A DNA stretch of 64,000 nt from NCBI RefSeq assembly GCF_003330725.1, contig NZ_CP030840.1, positions 6,442,116 to 6,506,115 on the forward strand, written 5' to 3'. Positions 45,179 through 52,887 of the stretch are shown piece by piece (within the stretch, counting starts at the first letter, position 1; the number at the start of each line of letters is the position of its first letter). A model generated the notes under the pieces. The model did no database searches, was not told the origin of the DNA, and was given only the letters and a program-made list of their open reading frames with translations. Made by a program: the position numbers and the translations under genes. Source of the stretch: Acidisarcina polymorpha. GTDB taxonomy: Bacteria > Acidobacteriota > Terriglobia > Terriglobales > Acidobacteriaceae.

Positions 45179-45472
45179 TCACGCGTTGGTTCTGCTCTCG
45201 GCAAGCATCGCCGTTTGACCGTGATAGCTGATGAAGTAAAGCGAAACGCCGAAAGACATTACATCCTTGAACAGAGAAAGCCCTAGGCTATTCATGGAGT
45301 GCAACCCTTTACACTCGATCGTCGCTCCCGGCGTGGAAAGCAGCATGGTGCCGGTGACGAAGTAGATCGGCGTCGTTATAAGGGCTCCAACCAGACACGT
45401 TGATAGGCGAGTGAGCGGAACGTTAGCCACCAACTCATCGTGTAACTTCTGACGGGAGGACGTACCCTTCAT
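45179..45472 (-). CDS. Small two-helix membrane protein of unknown function
   Basis: The 97-residue product starts at 45472, where GAAGGTGG precedes the ATG. Two hydrophobic segments (LVGALITTPIYFVTGTMLL and LGLSLFKDVMSFGVSLYFI) flank a short loop with a Cys (GATIECKGLHS); another Cys sits before the first helix (RLSTCLVG). I do not recognise the family. It is first in the run that ends with an ECF sigma factor, so a sensing or anti-sigma-like role is possible but unproven. Confidence 0.6.
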   Translation of the reverse strand: MKGTSSRQKLHDELVANVPLTRLSTCLVGALITTPIYFVTGTMLLSTPGATIECKGLHSMNSLGLSLFKDVMSFGVSLYFISYHGQTAMLAESRTNA

Positions 45473-46084
45473 ATCCACCTTCTTTGTTTGCTCCTTATTG
45501 CCTGCCGGTCGGGCTCTCTCAAGCGCATTGCTCGCCGTCACCTTGACAAACGAAGAGAAGACCTTTTCGGACTCGTGCGTTTAAACAATGCAATTGGCAG
45601 ACCATTGGTCGCGAATGTCTGTTTTATCCGACAGGATCCTGCTTCTCTTCAAAATTACCCAGTTAGTTGGAGGGGGCGACGAGATCGATCTGAGGTCGAA
45701 GCGCCGGAACCGCGACAACTTCCTGACAGTGACAGGATTTCGTCTCGTCACGGATGGTCACCTCGCATAGTGGGAGGGACCTGCCAGGTGTGCCGCGCCG
45801 GCTAATCAAGGCGGTCTGGTAAAGCTCAGCTAAATCATCCTCGAAAGGGATATGCCAAAACGCCGATGCGGTAACCGTTTGGAGTCGAAATACTGTCTTT
45901 GGCGAATTTTCGGCCGTGCTTTTGACGTAAAAAGCTCTGATCAACTGCGCGGCGAGAAACGGTTCAGAACTAGATGGTGAGGCCGTTTGCTTCACTATCC
46001 AAGGTGCCGTTTGCGATGGTCGCCTGAGTGCAGTGGTGTATGCGTCTGTCGCGAGAACGTTAAGGTAGAACCGAAAGCACAGCG
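45473..46084. other. 612-bp stretch with one doubtful small gene
   Basis: Apart from the open frame at 45663-45995 on the minus strand, nothing was recognised. The stretch lies between the divergent sigma-factor operon and the EgtB relic, so it should contain promoters. Confidence 0.4.
45663..45995 (-). CDS. Doubtful 110-residue hypothetical protein
   Basis: The frame reads smoothly in places (AQLIRAFYVKSTAENSPK and FRLQTVTASAFWHIPFEDD), but I recognise no family, the start lacks a clear ribosome site, and the neighbourhood is full of broken genes. It may be a relic or a chance frame. Confidence 0.25.
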   Translation of the reverse strand: MKQTASPSSSEPFLAAQLIRAFYVKSTAENSPKTVFRLQTVTASAFWHIPFEDDLAELYQTALISRRGTPGRSLPLCEVTIRDETKSCHCQEVVAVPALRPQIDLVAPSN

Positions 46085-46708
46085 GTGGGTAAATCGATCA
46101 TGTCTATGCTCCAATCTCAGTACAAAGCTGTTCGCTCACTTACGGCTTCGTTGGGAGTGAATCTATCGGTCGAAGATCAGACGATGCAAGCGCCTCCCGA
46201 AACAAACTCGATGAAGTGGCGACAAGCTATGCCGACCGGGTTCCTCGAGAACTTCGTCTTGCGGCCCTATCTCTTCGACCACGGCATCTATGAAGAGAAA
46301 CTACAGCAATTCTTTACAAGCTATTACCACTCGCTGAACGGCGGGACTCCACGGGAATATCTGCAGAGGTCATTGTCCCGGCCGTCTCTTCAAGAAATTC
46401 GGGACTTTCGAGCGCACCTAGATGAAGAGGTAGATCAGCTGCTTGAAAGTGACGTCGACTCGCAAGTTGATGCCTGTGGCATTTTGCGAGGTATTAACGC
46501 GAACAGCGTCATCAGCGCTTGCTTCGGCGAATACGAAGCATCTGTTTTTCTCAAAGCCTCTCCGACCGACGTACGAAGAACCGTGGCTTCCGGTTGAACC
46601 GACCCGGCTTGCTAAGTGGCTCAGTGCGAGGGTGGTCTTGCGGAGGTCGGGCGCTCCTATTTGTCCTATGAACCCCCGACCATCATCGATGAAATGGAAC
46701 GCCTTTAA
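46085..46708 (+). pseudogene. Frameshifted relic of an EgtB-type ergothioneine sulfoxide synthase, DinB_2 part
   Basis: Frame 1 gives EgtB-like sequence: TGFLENFVLRPYLFDHGIYE, then LQQFFTSYYHSLNGG, SRPSLQEIRDFRAHLDEEVD. After about 46500 the frame changes and NTKHLFFSKPLRPTYEEPW follows, the usual continuation after the HEQQHQE metal motif. The DNA between still resembles that motif in yet another frame (EQRHQRLL), so at least two indels are present. A last piece, EGGLAEVGRSYLSYE, returns to frame 1 and stops at 46708. The first iron-ligand His region reads MPTGF instead of the usual HTxWF. The C-terminal FGE-sulfatase-like domain is absent. Confidence 0.7.
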
Positions 46709-46733
46709 TGCTGTTGGTTCAGGGGAGTTGGGT

Positions 46734-47141
46734 ATGCTGGTTCAGTCCGGAACGAGAACATCTCATCGAATACTGTGCGTCGACGACGAGGTCGTTGCCA
46801 CAACACTACGAGCCGAAATCCTTCGCGAACACGGTTACTCGGTCAGTCTGTTTCATTGCCCTTTTAAGGCACTTGAAAGTGATCTTTCTGCAGTGGACCT
46901 TGCGCTACTCGACTTTCACATGCCGGGGATGAATGGCCGCGAACTCCTACTGCGCATGCGGGCCTTCGGTGTGCCGTATCCAATACTTCTATTAACAGGA
47001 TGCTTAGAACTACTCTCCTACGAAGATCGTGTGCTTTTCTCGCGATGCTTAGACAAGGGAAAGCCCGTTCAAGATTTACTCGACAGCATCTGGAAGTTCC
47101 TGGACCCCGATGAAACGCCAGATTGGGGATGCCGCAAATGA
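46734..47141 (+). CDS. Single-domain response regulator (receiver protein)
   Basis: The 135-residue protein is a receiver domain alone. It has the acidic pair in RILCVDDEVV, the phospho-acceptor Asp60 in LALLDFHMPGMNG, the switch Thr88 in ILLLTGCLELL and the conserved Lys108 in RCLDKGKP. An AGGGGAG site lies seven bases before the ATG. There is no output domain and no kinase nearby, so it may modulate an orphan kinase or act by protein contact. It starts 25 bp after the EgtB relic and may have taken over its promoter. Confidence 0.87.
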   Translation: MLVQSGTRTSHRILCVDDEVVATTLRAEILREHGYSVSLFHCPFKALESDLSAVDLALLDFHMPGMNGRELLLRMRAFGVPYPILLLTGCLELLSYEDRVLFSRCLDKGKPVQDLLDSIWKFLDPDETPDWGCRK

Positions 47142-47631
47142 TCGTGGCCAATATGAACTCTTCCGCCGCGGCAATTGAACTGCTTCAGCCCGAACGTATC
47201 GAAGCCTTGCGAACCCTTCTCCGAATGAGCCGCAACAGAGAGAGGGATGATTGTCATTTGACAATGATCCCTCCTTTCCCGACACGCATGTAGATTCGCC
47301 CGAACATGAATGTGCACGACCCTCCCGCATGGTCGCGACAGAGATGTCGCGGCGATTTTGCCACTGACGGAATTCAGATGTTAATTCGTCTCGCTGATGG
47401 GAACGCTTTTACGAAGTGAGCAGAGGAGTGAGCGTTAGCAAAGGAGCTTTCGTGACAGATCGCCAATTGTGACAATGTGCATCTTTGGAACTTGAAGTGC
47501 AACTCGTCTCGGCATGGTAGCCCACAGCGGCTTCTATTCTCGAACGCACCATGGTATCTATCCGTTCTCTGACGAACCGAAAGGTCGGATATCACAAAGT
47601 TCTGCTAACACCTACAAAGGAGAATGTCCAA
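47142..47631. other. 490-bp spacer with a long palindrome
   Basis: No gene was recognised. The only strong structure is the 32-bp palindrome at 47242-47273. The ABM gene's ribosome site lies at the right end. Confidence 0.45.
47242..47273. promoter_or_regulatory. 32-bp near-perfect palindrome
   Basis: GAGGGATGATTGTCA, a TT centre and TGACAATGATCCCTC form 15-bp arms with one mismatched pair. With only two central bases it suits a dimeric DNA-binding protein better than an RNA hairpin, but a terminator for the receiver gene about 100 bp upstream is also possible. Confidence 0.5.
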
Positions 47632-47931
47632 GTGGCAAAGTTTGCGTTCCATGTTGAGTTGAAGGCCAAACCCGGAAAAGAATCAGCGGTCGAAGCATTT
47701 CTGAAGCAGGGTGCCGTGATGGCAGGTGCAGAACCCGGACTGGCGAGCTGGTATGGGCTGAAAGAAGAAGACAAGCCAGGAGTATATCGGATAGTCGATA
47801 CCTTCAACGATGAAGTCGGCCGCGACGAACACCTGGAGGGCGAGCTTGCGAAGGCGCTGATGGCAAAGGCTCAAGAACTGTTTTCTGAGGCTCCTAAGAT
47901 CCAACGGCTCAACATAGTTGCTGAAAAGTGA
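47632..47931 (+). CDS. Antibiotic biosynthesis monooxygenase (ABM)-domain protein
   Basis: The 99-residue protein is a ferredoxin-like-fold ABM domain: KFAFHVELKAKPGKESAVEA, then GLASWYGLKEEDKPGVYRIV, DTFNDEVGRDEHLEG and a C-terminal helix. Such small dimers include quinol monooxygenases and heme-degrading or stress proteins. The start is GTG 47632, fixed by AAAGGAG nine bases upstream; the open frame to 47551 is not family-like. The reaction is unknown. Confidence 0.85.
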   Translation: MAKFAFHVELKAKPGKESAVEAFLKQGAVMAGAEPGLASWYGLKEEDKPGVYRIVDTFNDEVGRDEHLEGELAKALMAKAQELFSEAPKIQRLNIVAEK

Positions 47932-48067
47932 TTGAGACTTGTTTTTCCATGGTAGCGTTCTACTCGCGCTACCCGAATTCTCATAAGACACACTAGACGA
48001 AAGAACTCACTCGGTGAGCGGTAAGGCTTGTAGGCGTTGTGCGAGGTGTAAGCTATCTCCCCATACG

Positions 48068-48407
48068 TCAAGACAGTTCTTGCTCTTTGATGTTCGCGAT
48101 CGGGAGGAGCATCGTGACGTCAAATGCCTTCGACGAAAAGCCTGATGCCAGAGTGAGAGGGAAGGCTGGGTTTGCGAGAGCCGTGCGGGTCACGAAGCGG
48201 TTCCCTTGGCATGTCGCTCCAGCGTGCATCAGCGGGGCGATGGCTACAGCACCATGTCTCTTAATTCCCTTAACAATCGGCTCCCACGCTTCTGCTTGAG
48301 CTTTATCAGTGATGCCTCGCTGGTGGTGATAGGTCTGCGAGAACGCTATAGATGCTCCCAATTTGGACATGGTCGAAAACGGAGTTGCCGCTAAATGCTG
48401 TGCTCAT
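48068..48407 (-). pseudogene. Old Yellow Enzyme (NADH:flavin oxidoreductase) relic with internal deletion
   Basis: A good ribosome site (AGAGGTG) precedes ATG 48407. The first frame reads SVFDHVQIGSI, the expected start of an OYE barrel, then runs into a stop. The other frame from 48370 continues with GASIAFSQTYHHQRGITDKA and QAEAWEPIVKGIKRHGAVAI, then APLMHAGATCQGNRFVTRTA, which belong roughly 60-110 residues into the family. The intervening piece and the C-terminal two-thirds are missing. The gene was thus shortened by an internal out-of-frame deletion and a 3' loss. Confidence 0.75.
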
Positions 48408-48481
48408 GTTCACCTCTGCGTCGTTGCATATCGGGTAGGCCATGGCCCGATATGCAGTCGCTGTCTCTAATCTGTTTGGAA

Positions 48482-49402
48482 CTACTCAGTTGTGTTCTCT
48501 CGAAGATGACTGTAAGCAGCCGGAACGTTGACCGTCCTGTGTGCCCATTCGAAGAGGCTATAGTCGCCGTAGTGAGCCATCGCAACTGCATCCTGAGTTT
48601 CCTCTGCGGAGCGTCCCTCATCGATCGCTCTTCGCACCGAGCCGTCAAGTTCACGAAGATAGTTGAGAGGAAAGTCAATGTCCGACGGGCGCATGGGCTT
48701 GCCGTGTCCGGGAATGATGGTCGCATCCTCGGGAAGGAATGCCTTCACGCGACTTAGAGTTTCAATCGTGTCGTGATGCCGGCCTTCCAGGAGCCAGGGG
48801 AGAGCGGGAGAAGGTGCTTGAATCATGTTGCCCACCCATAGCACTTTGGCATCGGGTACCCAAACAACGAGGTCGCCCGGTGTTTGGGCGAAGCCGAGAT
48901 GCCGAACTTCGACCTTTCGACCCCCCAAATCAATTGTGATCATTTCGGGGACCACGACGTCAGCGCTGCGTGAGTGAACCCGTTCGATGCCTTTACCTCT
49001 GCCCATCAGGCCGAGCATGAAAGTGCGGTCCTCTTCAAAATGTTCATCCATGTACCGCTTGGTGGCGGGATGCTGAACGACGACCGTACTCTCCGGGAAG
49101 ACATAATTGCCGTACGCGTGATCTCCGTGATAGCTCGTGTTTACAAGAAACCGAATGGGCTTGCTTGTTTTCTTCCGCACAAGACCAATGAGCTGCGAAG
49201 CGAGATCGCCATTCAGCATGGATTCGATCACCAGAACCGCCCGCTCCCCGATCACGAACCCTGCTGTCGTGGCCACGTGGTCTTTGTCGAAGACGTCGTC
49301 TGGCAGTACCGCTAAGACACCAGGAGATAGTTCCTTCGACGTTAGGTTTACAAGAGAGGCATCCCACGGAGGTGTAGCTGCTCGATCATTGTCGTTGCTC
49401 AT
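48482..49402 (-). CDS. Metallo-beta-lactamase-fold protein with altered metal site
   Basis: The 306-residue protein has the MBL layout: VATTAGFVIGERAVLVIES, NTSYHGDHAYGNYVFPEST, TPGDLVVWVPDAKVLWVGN and IIPGHGKP. Three usual ligands are changed: the first His of HxHxDH is Ser90, the second-motif His is Gln173 (GFAQTPGD) and the bridging Asp is Asn192 (WVGNMIQ). His92, Asp94, His95 and the PGHG His remain. It may bind one metal or none. The start at 49402 has AGGAG; an ATG at 49423 is less likely. Quinoprotein relay-type and hydrolytic MBLs are the nearest relatives. Confidence 0.85.
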   Translation of the reverse strand: MSNDNDRAATPPWDASLVNLTSKELSPGVLAVLPDDVFDKDHVATTAGFVIGERAVLVIESMLNGDLASQLIGLVRKKTSKPIRFLVNTSYHGDHAYGNYVFPESTVVVQHPATKRYMDEHFEEDRTFMLGLMGRGKGIERVHSRSADVVVPEMITIDLGGRKVEVRHLGFAQTPGDLVVWVPDAKVLWVGNMIQAPSPALPWLLEGRHHDTIETLSRVKAFLPEDATIIPGHGKPMRPSDIDFPLNYLRELDGSVRRAIDEGRSAEETQDAVAMAHYGDYSLFEWAHRTVNVPAAYSHLRENTTE

Positions 49403-49875
49403 TGTTGTTTCTCCTATCGTCATGGTTTCTGCTCATGGATCGCGCCGAGCTTTGTCGTTCGGCTAGCTCGCGGGCAGTTGGTCGGTCAGCTCACAGTCCA
49501 GGAGAATAGCCCCGGTACGATGCCTTCTCGCAGGTTAGTGCAATTCCTTTCGATCCCGCCGCTGATCTGGGTGCCGCCCAATCTGAATCCGTAACGCTCT
49601 GGCCTAACGGCTCATCTTCCGGTCATCGCCGAGATAGATAGACCAAGACACTCGTGAGCGTCATGCTGCAAGCGAATGGCCAACTTACACGCTGGCGGGA
49701 GCAATCGAACTAAGCCGCGTAACATATACGAACGAAGCACGTTACTGAACGTGAGGACAGAACACGGCCTGTCGGTTCCGACGGATTGATGACAGCATTT
49801 CGCCACTGACGGCGTCCCGTCGCGGGCCGCCGCCGGGCAGCAGTTCGATAGGGGGCCAAGCCTTCCGGCTGAGAT
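49403..49875. other. 473-bp spacer without a recognised gene
   Basis: Short frames only. It separates the MBL gene from the sigma-54 regulator relic and presumably includes the MBL promoter. Confidence 0.4.
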
Positions 49876-50044
49876 TCAAGCGGTTCGGATATGTACAGGG
49901 CGGCCGATGCCCAATTGTTGCATCCTGTAGACGAGCGAGGTGCGATTCATATCAAGGCGCTTAGCAGCGCCACTTCTCCCGCCTATGACCCACTCGCGCG
50001 TCCGTGAGCGCGCAAGATGTTATCCCTTTCTAGTTCTCTGAGCC
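49876..50044 (-). pseudogene. C-terminal Fis-type HTH of a sigma-54-dependent regulator, relic
   Basis: Read on the minus strand, ELERDNILRA is followed, after a frame change, by EWVIGGRSGAAKRLDMNRTS and LVYRMQQLGIGRP, then a stop at 49876. This is the standard end of an NtrC-family activator (linker helix plus HTH_8). The AAA+ and receiver parts are absent; upstream DNA is occupied by the integrase relic on the other strand. Recombinase insertion or deletion probably removed the rest. Confidence 0.72.
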
Positions 50045-51007
50045 AGACGGCACGGATTAGAGCCTGGACAGTGGTTGATGGCTGGCGAAGACGAAGCGGC
50101 AGGATGGACGAGATGGTGACGAAGGGATATGCCGAGCCGGTGAAAGCGTCCTTCGCTTCCCTGCTACCGCACTACCTGAAGCACCAGAAGCCAAGGCTGA
50201 GACAGCGCAGCTATGAACGAACATCAGGCATTGTCGAGAACCAATTACGTCCATTCTTTGGCTCGATGCCGATGGCCAGCATTCGCAGAGCGGAGATCCA
50301 GGAGTATGTGACAGAGCGTGCAGGGCAAATCTCGGCCGGCGGCGTCACAAAGGAGCTGAATGTCCTCAAACACCTGCTGGGCTTGGCCTTGAATGGAAAT
50401 TGATTCTGGTGAATCCGGCAGTGAAGATCAAAGCGCCCAGTGTGCCCGCTGGTCGACTTCGCTATCTGCAGCCTACGGAATTACGAGCGTTGCTTGTAGA
50501 TTGCCCTGATTGGCTCCGACCGATCGCGGGCCTGGCGGCCTTTACTGCCATGCGACGGGCCGAAGTACTAAGTCTTCGCTGGCGCGACGTGGACATCAAC
50601 GGGTCGCGCATTCCGTTACCGCAAACGAAGAATGGCGACGGTCGCACGTGTACCTAAATCAATTAGCCGCCAACGTACTCAAGAGCCATGGACCACTAGC
50701 GTGCACCCGACAGATAGGGTGATTGCGCTCGCCGAAGACTGCACTCCCGACAACGTCAGCAAGGGATTCGCGACCGTCTGCCGTCGGCTGGAGATCGACG
50801 ACTTCAGATTCCACGACCCGAGACACACGGCTGCGAGCTGGATGCGTATGCAGGGCGCCGACATTCACACCGTTGCTCAACTCCTCGGCCACAAGGAACT
50901 GCGAATGGCGGCGCGCTATCAACAACTGTCGCGGGCTTCCTTGGGGGATGCGGTGGGAAGGCTGGATTCGATCTTGGGGAACCGGCGAAACTCACCGCTT
51001 CAAGCGG

Positions 51008-51096
<89 letters not shown>

Positions 51097-51208
51097 ACAG
51101 AAGCCGAGTGGCTTTGACTGTTCAAGTATATCAACGGTTGGTGTCGAAGCGAAATCGGTATCGGATGCCCCCGAGACCAACGGCTGAATACCCGGACTTC
51201 TTAGTTCT

Positions 51209-51484
51209 CTATATACCCAGCTTCTTCACTTCTTCGTTGTAGTACTTCCGGTACAGAATGTCCCACTCCTGGCTGCCTTCCTGGATGATCCGCCGTTGCG
51301 AGGCGATCTTCTGCTTGGCCGCCTGGTCGATTTTCAATTCGGCGAGCAGCAGGGTTTCGAGCGCCTTGCGCGCCTCCTGGCGGATGGTATTGCGGTCCTC
51401 CAGAAAGTCGGCCTCATCGGTCTCAGCGAGGGTATCGGCGACGACGTGAGCGAGCTTGTTCAACTTGTCGCGCGTGATCCTCAT
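51209..51484 (-). CDS. DUF507 family protein (second of pair)
   Basis: The 91-residue, mostly helical protein is a DUF507 member: RITRDKLNKLAHVVADTLAE at the start and EWDILYRKYYNEEVKKLGI at the end, with a charged middle helix. The family has no assigned function. The ATG overlaps the stop of the paralogous gene before it (ATGA), so the two are co-translated and may form a heteromer. Confidence 0.87.
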   Translation of the reverse strand: MRITRDKLNKLAHVVADTLAETDEADFLEDRNTIRQEARKALETLLLAELKIDQAAKQKIASQRRIIQEGSQEWDILYRKYYNEEVKKLGI

Positions 51485-51759
51485 AGGACCGCCTTATACT
51501 TGCGCGCCAGTTCAATCTTGACCTTCTTGAACATCTCCATGTAGCTGGCGCCGCTTCGCCGCATGTCGTCCTGGTAGGCGTCAAGAATCACCCGCACCTC
51601 TTCGTTGATGCGGTCCTCCAGAGAGAGCTCTTCGATCAGGCCCTGGGTGACGCGGTCTTCGACCTTCTTCAGGTTTTCGGTGTGGATCATCTTCGCGTCG
51701 ACCAAATGTTTTACCGTCTGACGAGCCAGATATCCGACATACTCTCTAGAAAAAATCAT
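51481..51759 (-). CDS. DUF507 family protein (first of pair)
   Basis: The 92-residue protein has the N-terminal pattern FSREYVGYLARQTVKHLVDA and the C-terminal helix YMEMFKKVKIELARKYKAVL of the DUF507 family. The two products share the same length and layout but differ enough to be long-separated paralogues. Function is unknown. Confidence 0.87.
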   Translation of the reverse strand: MIFSREYVGYLARQTVKHLVDAKMIHTENLKKVEDRVTQGLIEELSLEDRINEEVRVILDAYQDDMRRSGASYMEMFKKVKIELARKYKAVL

Positions 51760-51807
51760 TGATCCAATTGGGAATATAGCACACCGAAGGGCTTAGCTCA
51801 GAAGGCG

Positions 51808-52209
51808 TTACCGCCCCGATGGGCCGTCTGACGGGGCTCCGGAAGCTGGGGAAACCATGGCGGGCCGATGCCGGCAGGAAGGGGTATTGAGACACTCGGA
51901 TGCCAATCGCAACCTCTCGACCGGCCGGCCATGGCGAAGATGCTCTTCCACAATCTCATCGAGGTCCTCGGGCTGGACGAACCCGTACCAGACCTGCTCG
52001 GGATAAACCACAATCGTCGGGCCGTGCTCACACTGCTCCAAGCACCCGGATTTGTTGACCCGCAGGACGCCGGGGAGCTTGGCGGCTTTCAGCTTGTCCT
52101 TCAGCAGGGAGTGCAACTCGCCCCTGCCGTCCGGACTGCAGGATGGACGGGCCGCGCCCGGCTCGCGGCGATTGGTGCATACGAAGATGTGCCGGTCGAA
52201 TTCAGGCAA
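51808..52209 (-). CDS. [2Fe-2S] thioredoxin-like ferredoxin
   Basis: The 133-residue protein has four cysteines in the pattern of thioredoxin-like [2Fe-2S] ferredoxins: Cys11 (FDRHIFVCTNRR), Cys24 (RPSCSPDG), Cys56 and Cys60 (NKSGCLEQCEHGPTIVVYPE), then WYGFVQPEDLDEIVEEHL. I chose TTG 52209 because a strong GAGAGGAG lies six bases before it and the product then starts MPEFDRHIFV, as relatives do; an ATG at 52239 is in frame. It probably carries electrons in the cytosol. The partner is unknown. It is divergent from the gene at 52411. Confidence 0.85.
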   Translation of the reverse strand: MPEFDRHIFVCTNRREPGAARPSCSPDGRGELHSLLKDKLKAAKLPGVLRVNKSGCLEQCEHGPTIVVYPEQVWYGFVQPEDLDEIVEEHLRHGRPVERLRLASECLNTPSCRHRPAMVSPASGAPSDGPSGR

Positions 52210-52410
52210 TGGCGACTCCTCTCGAACTGAGCTAAACATATCACCAGGAACCAATGCATTCTGAGCATGAGGACCACTGCGGGACCGAGGCGGACGATTG
52301 CCAGCGATAGATGCCTTCCGAATGACGGCCGCGGCGAACCCATGATGGCGAAAGTGGGCAAATTGCTGGTCGCTACCCATTGCTAAATCTGCGACAATAC
52401 CTTCTTGACG

Positions 52411-52887
52411 ATGCAACCGGACAATCTGCTTTCCCTCAAAGACGACATGGTGGCCTTCATCGAAGGCCACGGCATGCGGCGTTTTCCCGGCTTTGCCGGA
52501 GATGATGTGCCCACGATCCTCTGGGAGGACGACTCCAATCCCGACAGCTGGAAAGATTTCGTCGAGATGGCCAAGACTGCCTCGGCTTCGTTTCTCACCA
52601 TGAGCGAAGTCATTCTGGAAAAAGAAGACCTCGAGATTCTCATCGAGCACCTCGGCGATCAGGATTTCTCTGCCGAAGACGGATCCGACGTTCATGACGT
52701 GGAGTTCCTCGTCAGCTATGTCGGCAAGCTCGGCTACATTCAACTCGGCTTTGCCCACCAGGGGGTGGTGTATATCCACGAGAATTCGACCCCCTGGTAT
52801 GACCGCTATCAGCAGATGCTGGAAGCGGTGGAGTCGTTCAGCGACATTCTTTTAGAAACCGGCGGCGACGAAGACGAAGAGTCGTGA
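52411..52887 (+). CDS. Conserved hypothetical acidic protein, coupled to recJ
   Basis: The 158-residue protein is strongly acidic, ends in GGDEDEES and has no signal or membrane segment. Readable blocks are FIEGHGMRRFPGFAGDDVPT, EDDSNPDSWKDFVEMAKTA and LGFAHQGVVYIHENSTPW. I do not recognise a family with known function. The ATG at 52411 is preferred; a TTG at 52405 is in frame. Its stop overlaps the recJ start, so it is probably co-expressed with recJ. Confidence 0.75.
   Translation: MQPDNLLSLKDDMVAFIEGHGMRRFPGFAGDDVPTILWEDDSNPDSWKDFVEMAKTASASFLTMSEVILEKEDLEILIEHLGDQDFSAEDGSDVHDVEFLVSYVGKLGYIQLGFAHQGVVYIHENSTPWYDRYQQMLEAVESFSDILLETGGDEDEES

Noticed and set aside
45179-45472. Anti-sigma factor for the ECF gene
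   Set aside because: Position is suggestive but there is no zinc-binding anti-sigma motif or cytosolic sigma-binding domain, so it was left as unknown.
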